This document shows positions 1 through 4,773 of a DNA stretch of 7,881 bases, in pieces. Both the position numbers and the translations under genes were made by a program. The stretch comes from Serpentinimonas sp. (GTDB lineage Bacteria > Pseudomonadota > Gammaproteobacteria > Burkholderiales > Burkholderiaceae_C), in contig JALOSG010000153.1 of the NCBI GenBank assembly GCA_025458665.1, positions 1 through 7,881 on the forward strand. Reading direction: 5' to 3'. The notes under the pieces are model-generated. The model saw only the letters and a list, made by a program, of their open reading frames with translations, did not search any database and was not told the DNA's origin. Position 1 is the first letter of the stretch, and every line of letters begins with the position of its first letter.

Positions 1-1509
1 TCGGGCGCCGTCATGGACCCGCACGCCCTGAACGAACTGCTGCCCAACTGGAAAGAGCTGGGCGCGCCGCTGAACCAGCCGGTCACTGGCGATGAAGTGC
101 TGTTCCTGAAGGAAACCAGCGCCACCAAGACCCCCAACTGGCTGGTGCCCGACTGCTTCCACAACGACGGCAACTACGTCATCAGCCTGGGCGCGCTCAC
201 CAAATGGCTGGGCGAGCACGCCGAGAGCCTGGGCGTGGAGATATTCCCCGGCTTCACCGCCGCCGAGGTGCTGTACCACGAGGACGGCGAGTTCAAGGGC
301 GCCGTCAAAGGCGTGGCCACCGGCAACCTGGGCCTGGGCAAGGACGGGCAGCCCACCGAGAACTTCCAGCTGGGCATGGAACTGCACGCCAAGTACACCG
401 TGTTCGCCGAGGGCGCGCGCGGCCACCTGGGCAAACAACTCATCGGGCGCTACCAGCTCGACGAAGGCAAAGACCCGCCCGCCTACGGCATCGGCATCAA
501 GGAACTGTGGGAAGTGCCGGCCGACAAGGCGCAACCCGGCCTCGTGGTGCACACCGCCGGCTGGCCGCTGGATGGCAATACCTACGGCGGCGGCTTTCTG
601 TACCACCTGGAGGGCAACAAGGTGACGCTGGGCTTCGTGGTGGGCCTGGACTACCAGAACCCCTGGATGAGCCCGTTCGAGGAAATGCAGCGCTGGAAAA
701 CGCACCCCAGCATCAAAAAGCACATTGAAGGCGGCAAGCGGCTGGGTTACGGCGCGCGCGCCATTTCCGCCGGTGGCCTGCTGGCACTGCCCCGCACGGT
801 ATTCCCCGGCGGCGCCCTGGTGGGCTGCGATGCCGGCTACCTGAATGCCGCGCGTATCAAGGGCAGCCACGCGGCCATCAAGAGCGGCATGCTGTGCGCC
901 GACGCCGCCTTCGAGGCGGTGCAGGCCGGGCGCAGCAGCGACGAACTCACCGCCTACCCGCAGGCCTTCGAGAAAAGCTGGCTCTACCGCGAGCTCGATC
1001 AGGCGCGCAACTTCAAGAGCTGGTTCAAGAAGGGCAACACGGTGGGCGCGCTCATGACCGGCATCGAACACTGGCTGCTGCCGCGCCTGGGCATGAAGCG
1101 CCCGCCCTGGACCATGCGCCGCACCGCGCCCGACCACAGCTTCCTCAAGCCCGCGGCCTCCATGCCGCAAATCAGCTACCCCAAGCCCGATGGCGTCATC
1201 ACCTTCGACCGGCTCAGCAGCGTCTTCGTGAGCAACACCAACCACGAAGAAAACCAGCCCGCGCACCTCACGCTGAAGAACAGCACCGTGCCGGTGAACA
1301 CCAACCTGGCGCTGTACGCCGGCCCCGAGAGCCGCTACTGCCCCGCCGGCGTGTACGAGTACGTGAAGAACGACGACGGCAGCGACCGCCTGCAGATCAA
1401 CGCGCAGAACTGCGTGCACTGCAAGACCTGTGACATCAAGGACCCGACGCAGAACATTGTGTGGGTGACGCCCGAGGGCGGCGGCGGCCCCAACTACGCG
1501 GGCATGTGA
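1..1509 (+). CDS. Electron transfer flavoprotein:ubiquinone oxidoreductase (ETF-QO), 5'-truncated by the window
   Basis: This is the C-terminal 502 residues of ETF-QO, the membrane-associated FAD/4Fe-4S enzyme that takes electrons from reduced ETF (fed by acyl-CoA and other dehydrogenases) and reduces ubiquinone. The frame is open from the first base, and family members are about 550-560 residues, so roughly the first 50-60 residues, including the FAD dinucleotide-binding glycines, lie upstream. Visible family blocks are GAPLNQPVT, the GLDYQNPW segment, YGIGIKELW, the TYGGGFLYHL block and GGKRLGYGARA. The C-terminal ferredoxin-like domain has its four cluster cysteines at codons 1339, 1411, 1420 and 1429 (a CPAGVYEY cysteine, then CVHCKTCDIKDP), followed by the typical ending EGGGGPNYAGM. 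No internal stop or odd codon use is seen. The ATG at position 13 is an internal methionine, not the start. The stop overlaps the next gene by 4 nt. Identification is secure; the true start is not visible. Confidence 0.95.
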   Translation, partial: SGAVMDPHALNELLPNWKELGAPLNQPVTGDEVLFLKETSATKTPNWLVPDCFHNDGNYVISLGALTKWLGEHAESLGVEIFPGFTAAEVLYHEDGEFKGAVKGVATGNLGLGKDGQPTENFQLGMELHAKYTVFAEGARGHLGKQLIGRYQLDEGKDPPAYGIGIKELWEVPADKAQPGLVVHTAGWPLDGNTYGGGFLYHLEGNKVTLGFVVGLDYQNPWMSPFEEMQRWKTHPSIKKHIEGGKRLGYGARAISAGGLLALPRTVFPGGALVGCDAGYLNAARIKGSHAAIKSGMLCADAAFEAVQAGRSSDELTAYPQAFEKSWLYRELDQARNFKSWFKKGNTVGALMTGIEHWLLPRLGMKRPPWTMRRTAPDHSFLKPAASMPQISYPKPDGVITFDRLSSVFVSNTNHEENQPAHLTLKNSTVPVNTNLALYAGPESRYCPAGVYEYVKNDDGSDRLQINAQNCVHCKTCDIKDPTQNIVWVTPEGGGGPNYAGM

Positions 1510-2864
1510 GCCAGCCCCCGTTTGTGGCCCTGCCCGGGCTGCCCGATGCGCCGCACCGCGACCTGTGCACGGACTGCGGCGTCTCGCGCACGGCCAGCCC
1601 CAAGCGCTGCGGCAGTGCCTGCCAGTTCATACAGCCCGACTACCCGGCCCTGGAAGTGAAGGTCCACGGGCGCACCCGCGCGCCCCGGAAGGCGCCAGAC
1701 GAACTGCACTTTGGCGTGCACCAGCGCATGCTGCGCGCCTCCCTGAAAGTGCCGGCCGATGGCGCCCAGTGGACGGGCATCACCACCCGGCTGGCACAGC
1801 GCCTGCTGGAAACCGGCGCGGTGGATGCGGTGCTGACCATGAAGCCCGACCCGGCCGACCGCTGGCGCCCGGTGCCGGTGCTCATCACCCGCCCGGAGGA
1901 CATGGCGCAATGCCGCGGTATGCGCATGGGTTACGCGCCGCTGCTGGCCCTGCTGGAGCCTGCGCTGGCCGCCGGCCACAAGCGCCTGGCCGTGGTGGGC
2001 ATACCCTGCCAGATTTACGCCTTGCGCTCGCTGGAAGCCGAGCTGAAAGCCCGCACCGGGCTGGAGCGCCTGTATGTGATTGGCACGCCCTGCTCCGACA
2101 ACACCAGCACCGAGCGCTTCCACCAGTTCCTGGAACTCATAGCCGCCGAAACCCGCGACGACCCAGCCGACATCACCTACCTGGAGTTCCGCGCCGACTA
2201 CCACGTGGAGCTGCGCTATGCCGACGGCCGAAAGCGCGCCGTCCCCTTCCTCATGCTGCCCCTGTCGCAGCTGCCACCCGATTTCTTTCCCCTCACCTGC
2301 CGCAGCTGTGTGGACTACACCAACTCGCTGGCCGACATCACCGTGGGCTACATGGGCGGCGAAGGCGAGCAATGGCTGCTGGTGCGCAACCAGCGCGGCG
2401 AGGAACTGGTGCAACTGCTGGGCCACGAACTGAACACCCGCGCGCCCGGCAGTTCGGGCACGCGGCACGGCCCGGTGAAAGGCTTCCTGGCCAACGTGGA
2501 GCGCGCTGCTGGCGGGCTACCGCTGCGCCGCATGCCGCAGTGGTTGCGCCCTGTGGTGGGCTGGCTCATGCCCAAAGTGGGGCCCAAGGGGCTGGAGTTT
2601 GCCCGCGCCCGGGTGGAAATGAAGGCGGTGGAGAGCATCGTGCACCTGCGGCGGGAGCAGCCGGGCAAGATGAAGAACATGCTGCCTGGCCACGTGTGGG
2701 AACTGGCTGCGCCCTACGGCCTTTCCCCCGCGGCGGGGGAGCAGCGCCCAGGCCCTGAGGCGGCCCATGACATGGCCCCTGACACAGCCCCCACGCCCAC
2801 CGGTACAATGGCTGGGTCAGGAGAGCGCAGACACCCCCCGGAGCCGCCAGGCCCCGCTGGTTGA
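1506..2864 (+). CDS. Fe-S flavoprotein of the F420-hydrogenase beta subunit (FrhB/FdhB) / HCAR / BciB superfamily
   Basis: A 452-residue protein when started at GTG 1506, which overlaps the ETF-QO stop (GTGA). Translational coupling is likely, since I see no convincing Shine-Dalgarno sequence. An in-frame GTG at 1461 would put 15 unlike residues in front and is less likely. Seen: an N-terminal cysteine cluster C21-x2-C24-x10-C35-x3-C39 (LCTDCG, KRCGSACQFIQPDYP), GIPCQIYALRSL with C168, GTPCSDNTS with C196, and a TCRSCVDYTNSLADITVG block with C265 and C268. This pattern fits the FrhB N- and C-terminal domains, which bind FAD and 4Fe-4S clusters. Known members include F420-hydrogenase/dehydrogenase beta subunits, plant 7-hydroxymethyl-chlorophyll a reductase and the divinyl reductase BciB. 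Most proteobacteria lack F420, so a ferredoxin- or ETF-QO-linked reductase is more plausible, but the substrate is unknown. Family similarity fades near residue 407 (HVWELAAPYGL). The last 45 or so residues are Pro/Gly/Ala-rich and are encoded over the glycine riboswitch promoter and aptamer I. Confidence 0.8.
   Translation: MSQPPFVALPGLPDAPHRDLCTDCGVSRTASPKRCGSACQFIQPDYPALEVKVHGRTRAPRKAPDELHFGVHQRMLRASLKVPADGAQWTGITTRLAQRLLETGAVDAVLTMKPDPADRWRPVPVLITRPEDMAQCRGMRMGYAPLLALLEPALAAGHKRLAVVGIPCQIYALRSLEAELKARTGLERLYVIGTPCSDNTSTERFHQFLELIAAETRDDPADITYLEFRADYHVELRYADGRKRAVPFLMLPLSQLPPDFFPLTCRSCVDYTNSLADITVGYMGGEGEQWLLVRNQRGEELVQLLGHELNTRAPGSSGTRHGPVKGFLANVERAAGGLPLRRMPQWLRPVVGWLMPKVGPKGLEFARARVEMKAVESIVHLRREQPGKMKNMLPGHVWELAAPYGLSPAAGEQRPGPEAAHDMAPDTAPTPTGTMAGSGERRHPPEPPGPAG
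2724..2740 (+). other. GC hairpin at the end of the conserved FrhB-like coding region
   Basis: TCCCCCG (2724-2730) and CGGGGGA (2734-2740) are perfect complements around a 3-nt loop. The hairpin sits just where family similarity of the upstream protein ends. No T-run follows on either strand, so it is not a standard intrinsic terminator. It could be a decayed terminator, an mRNA-stabilising 3' stem or chance in GC-rich DNA. Confidence 0.35.
2779..2809 (+). promoter_or_regulatory. Putative sigma70 promoter of the riboswitch-gcvTHP transcript
   Basis: A TACAAT -10 hexamer (2804-2809; 5 of 6 matches to TATAAT) lies 19 nt after CTGACA (2779-2784; 5 of 6 matches to TTGACA). The spacing is slightly longer than the usual 17. 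Initiation about 6-8 nt downstream would fall at 2815-2817, exactly where aptamer I of the glycine riboswitch begins, and this positional fit is the best support. The promoter lies inside the 3' end of the FrhB-like reading frame. This is a motif-based prediction only. Confidence 0.65.
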
Positions 2865-2939
2865 TCTGCCGCCGAAGGCGCAGGAGGCTGGCGCACCCCC
2901 GGGTGCAACCGCCCTGAACGCTCAGGCAAAAGGACTGGC
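2816..2939 (+). promoter_or_regulatory. Glycine aptamer I
   Basis: Core elements are GGAGAG (2820-2825), GCCGAAGG (2871-2878) and CTCAGGCAAAAGGAC (2921-2935). A short P1 can be drawn between GTCA (2816-2819) and TGGC (2936-2939), with one G-U pair. A helix GCAGA (2827-2831) / TCTGC (2865-2869) closes an enlarged arm of about 33 nt, larger than the matching arm of aptamer II. A further hairpin, GCACCC (2893-2898) / GGGTGC (2901-2906), precedes the CAGG element. The stop codon of the upstream gene (2862-2864) lies in this aptamer. Confidence 0.88.
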
Positions 2940-2966
2940 AAGCGCTGGCCGGACACGCCAGCGTCT

Positions 2967-3060
2967 CCCCCTGGAGAGAGGCCGCCCCACCAGGCAGCCC
3001 ACCGAAGGAGCAAGCGCCGCATCGCCGGCGTGAATCTCTCAGGTAAAGCGGACAGGCGGG
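2967..3060 (+). promoter_or_regulatory. Glycine aptamer II
   Basis: Core elements are GGAGAG (2973-2978), ACCGAAGGAGCAAGC (3001-3015) and CTCTCAGGTAAAGCGGAC (3036-3053), a close match to the consensus. P1 can be drawn as CCCCCT (2967-2972) with AGGCGGG (3054-3060) and one bulged C. A hairpin CGCCG (3015-3019) / CGGCG (3026-3030) forms an internal arm. The 3' strand of P1 (GGG, 3058-3060) is also the start of the terminator stem, so this aptamer is the one directly wired to the expression platform. Confidence 0.9.
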
Positions 3061-3105
3061 CACCCCCTGGCCCAGAGCCCTGGCTCTGGGTGGTTGCCCT
3101 TTTTT
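3058..3105 (+). terminator. Intrinsic terminator, expression platform of the glycine riboswitch
   Basis: The core stem CCCAGAGCC (3071-3079) / GGCTCTGGG (3082-3090) is perfectly complementary; realistically 8 bp with a 4-nt loop. An outer stem GGGCA (3058-3062) / TGCCC (3095-3099), extended by CC/GG with one bulged T, closes directly against six T residues (3100-3105). The outer GGG is shared with P1 of aptamer II, giving mutually exclusive structures: P1 formed (glycine bound, read-through) or the full terminator (glycine free, stop). The T-run ends only 12 nt before the gcvT ATG. It may also terminate read-through from the upstream ETF-QO operon. Confidence 0.8.
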
Positions 3106-3117
3106 GCCTGCCGCGCC

Positions 3118-4275
3118 ATGACCGAGACCGCCACCGTCACAACTGCCGCAACTGCGGAAGCCCCGCTGCTCACCACCCCGCTGCACGCGCTGCACCTGGA
3201 GCTCGGCGCCCGCATGGTGCCCTTTGCCGGCTACAGCATGCCGGTGCAGTACCCCACCGGCCTCATGGCCGAACACCACCACACCCGCGCCGCCGCCGGC
3301 CTGTTCGATGTGTCCCACATGGGCCAGCTGCGCTTCGAGGGTACGCACGCCGCTGCGGCACTGGAAACGCTCATGCCGGTGGACGTGCTGGGCCTGGGTG
3401 TGAACCGCCAGCGCTACGGCCTGCTGCTCAACGAAGACGGCGGCATCATCGACGACCTGATGTTCGTGAACCGCGGACACGACATCTTCATGATCGTGAA
3501 CGGCGCCTGCAAGGTGGGGGACATCGCCCACATCCAGGCGCGCATTGGCCAGCAGTGCACCGTGCAGCCGCTGCCCGAACGCGCGCTGCTGGCGCTCCAG
3601 GGCCCGCAGGCCGTGGCCGCACTGCAGCGCCTGCTGCCGGGCGTGGAAGCGCTGGTGTTCATGACCGGCAACGCCTTCACCTGGCAAGGCGCCAGCCTGT
3701 ACGTCACGCGCAGCGGCTACACCGGCGAGGACGGCTTCGAGATCTCGGTGCCCGACACCCACGCCGAAGCGCTGGCCCGCGCCCTTCTGCAGCAACCCGA
3801 GGTGAAACCCATAGGCCTGGGCGCACGCAATTCCCTGCGGCTGGAAGCCGGCCTGTGCCTGTACGGCAACGACATCGACACCACCACCACGCCGGTGGAA
3901 GCGCAACTCAACTGGGCCATGCAGAAGGTGCGCCGCACGGGTGGTGCGCGCGCCGGCGGCTTTCCGGGCGCCGACAGAATTCTGGCGCAACTGGACGGGC
4001 AGCAGCCGCTGGCGCGCCAGCGCGTGGGTCTGGTGGCGCTGGAGCGGGTACCCGTGCGCGAGCACACCGAACTGCAAGACGCGCAAGGCCAGCGCATCGG
4101 CGAAGTCACCAGCGGCCTGCTCGGGCCCACGGCCAACCAGCCGGTGGCCATGGGCTATGTGGCGCCGGGTTATGCTGCGCTCGGCACACAGGTGCAGGCC
4201 CTCGTGCGCGGCAAGGCGGTGCCCATGCAGGTGGCAGCCCTGCCCTTTGTGCCCAACCGTTACTACCGGGGCTGA
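3118..4275 (+). CDS. gcvT: Aminomethyltransferase, glycine cleavage system T-protein
   Basis: A 385-residue T-protein, which takes the aminomethyl group from GcvH lipoamide and makes 5,10-methylene-tetrahydrofolate plus ammonia in the cytoplasm. Typical blocks are LGARMVPFAGYSMPVQYP (residues 29-46), GLFDVSHMGQ (61-70), the GGIIDDLM motif around residues 108-115 with the IDD aspartates (the family's catalytic Asp region), YTGEDGFEI (201-209), GLGARNSLRLEAGLCLYGND (233-252) and a C-terminal barrel with GEVTSG and PVAMGYV. Length is close to the usual 360-380; the first 16 residues are a variable leader. I chose ATG 3118. A TTG at 3094 is also in frame but lies inside the terminator stem. No Shine-Dalgarno sequence precedes ATG 3118; only a T-run lies about 12 nt upstream. 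First gene of gcvTHP, under the glycine riboswitch. Confidence 0.95.
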   Translation: MTETATVTTAATAEAPLLTTPLHALHLELGARMVPFAGYSMPVQYPTGLMAEHHHTRAAAGLFDVSHMGQLRFEGTHAAAALETLMPVDVLGLGVNRQRYGLLLNEDGGIIDDLMFVNRGHDIFMIVNGACKVGDIAHIQARIGQQCTVQPLPERALLALQGPQAVAALQRLLPGVEALVFMTGNAFTWQGASLYVTRSGYTGEDGFEISVPDTHAEALARALLQQPEVKPIGLGARNSLRLEAGLCLYGNDIDTTTTPVEAQLNWAMQKVRRTGGARAGGFPGADRILAQLDGQQPLARQRVGLVALERVPVREHTELQDAQGQRIGEVTSGLLGPTANQPVAMGYVAPGYAALGTQVQALVRGKAVPMQVAALPFVPNRYYRG

Positions 4276-4345
4276 AGCCCACCGGGGCAGCCATTTTTCC
4301 CAGCGGATTTTTCAACCTTTCACCGATATTTTTCTGGAGTTACCC
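4276..4345 (+). other. gcvT-gcvH spacer with three ATTTTTC repeats
   Basis: This 70-nt spacer is strikingly T-rich for the region. It contains ATTTTTC three times, at 4293-4299, 4307-4313 and 4328-4334. Start-to-start distances are 14 and 21 nt, both multiples of 7. I see no good hairpin and no convincing promoter pair. A U-rich leader could act as a ribosomal protein S1 binding region or translation enhancer for gcvH; that is inference. Confidence 0.4.
4336..4339 (+). promoter_or_regulatory. Ribosome binding site of gcvH
   Basis: GGAG lies 6 nt before ATG 4346 and decides that start over the in-frame ATG two codons later at 4352. It contrasts with gcvT, which lacks a recognisable site. Confidence 0.75.
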
Positions 4346-4711
4346 ATGAGCATGAAATTCACCCCGGACCACGAGTGGGTCCTGCAAGATGGCGCCACCG
4401 TGACCGTGGGCATCACCCACCACGCGCAGGACGCGCTGGGCGATGTGGTCTTCGTGGACCTGCCCGAAGTGGGCCGCAGCTACGCCCAGAAAGACGTGGC
4501 TGGGGTGGTGGAGTCGGTGAAAGCCGCTGCCGATGTGTACATGCCCCTGACCGGCGAAGTGGTGGAAGTGAACGAAGCCCTGCGCGACGACCCGTCCCTG
4601 GCCAACAGCGATCCGCTGGGCGCCGGCTGGTTCTTCAAGATCAAGATCACCCAGCCCGCCGAGATGGACGCCCTGCTCGACGAGACCGCCTACCAGGCAC
4701 TGGCTCAGTAA
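4346..4711 (+). CDS. gcvH: Glycine cleavage system H-protein (lipoyl carrier)
   Basis: A 121-residue H-protein, normal for the family at about 125-130. It carries the aminomethyl intermediate between GcvP and GcvT on a lipoyl-lysine. The hallmark segment GVVESVKAAADVYMP is present; the lipoylated lysine is K59 (codon 4520-4522). The N-terminus KFTPDHEWV, the GDVVFVDLPEVG turn and the C-terminal NSDPLGAGWFFKIK block are all typical. The start is ATG 4346, preceded by GGAG. It lies 70 nt after gcvT and 62 nt before gcvP, in one operon. No defect is seen, so the H-protein should be functional. It also could serve lipoic acid transfer independently of the P-protein. Confidence 0.96.
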   Translation: MSMKFTPDHEWVLQDGATVTVGITHHAQDALGDVVFVDLPEVGRSYAQKDVAGVVESVKAAADVYMPLTGEVVEVNEALRDDPSLANSDPLGAGWFFKIKITQPAEMDALLDETAYQALAQ

Positions 4712-4763
4712 GCGCAGCCAGCGCAACAACAGCCCCAGCCCTTCCCCGTTTGTAGAACCCCAC

Positions 4764-4767
4764 GGAG
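4764..4767 (+). promoter_or_regulatory. Ribosome binding site of gcvP
   Basis: GGAG lies 6 nt before ATG 4774. The in-frame ATG at 4780 would be 12 nt away, so 4774 is preferred. Confidence 0.7.
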
Positions 4768-4773
4768 CCCGCC

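Larger units (their letters stand above)
2816..3060 (+). promoter_or_regulatory. Tandem glycine riboswitch (two aptamers) controlling gcvTHP
   Basis: Two successive copies of the glycine aptamer core are visible. Each has GGAGAG, then CCGAAGG followed by GC, then CTCAGG, AAA and GGAC. Copy I has these at 2820, 2872 and 2921-2935; copy II at 2973, 3002 and 3038-3053. The order and spacing match the known gcvT-element, which binds glycine and typically switches on glycine cleavage genes. It sits immediately upstream of gcvT, the classical location. The first 49 nt overlap the coding region of the preceding gene. The downstream platform is a terminator hairpin that shares bases with P1 of aptamer II. 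I predict an ON switch: glycine-bound aptamer II holds P1 and prevents the terminator base from closing. Confidence 0.93.

Noticed and set aside
1461..1505. GTG at 1461 as the start of the FrhB-like gene
   Set aside because: It would add 15 Arg/Gly-rich residues encoded within the conserved end of ETF-QO; GTG 1506 with a 4-nt overlap is the more usual arrangement.
3094..3117. TTG at 3094 as the start of gcvT
   Set aside because: It lies inside the terminator stem, would add eight unlike residues (PFFACRA), and its GGGTGG is directly adjacent, too close to act as a ribosome binding site.
2566..4086. Long minus-strand open frame (506 codons) across the riboswitch and gcvT
   Set aside because: It lies antisense to gcvT and a clear riboswitch, and its translation is His/Gly/Ala/Arg-rich with no family motif. 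Such frames are common shadows in high-GC DNA.
4295..4330. Internal promoter for gcvH with GATATT as -10
   Set aside because: GATATT (4325-4330) matches the -10 consensus at only 4 of 6 positions, and no -35-like hexamer sits at a suitable distance.
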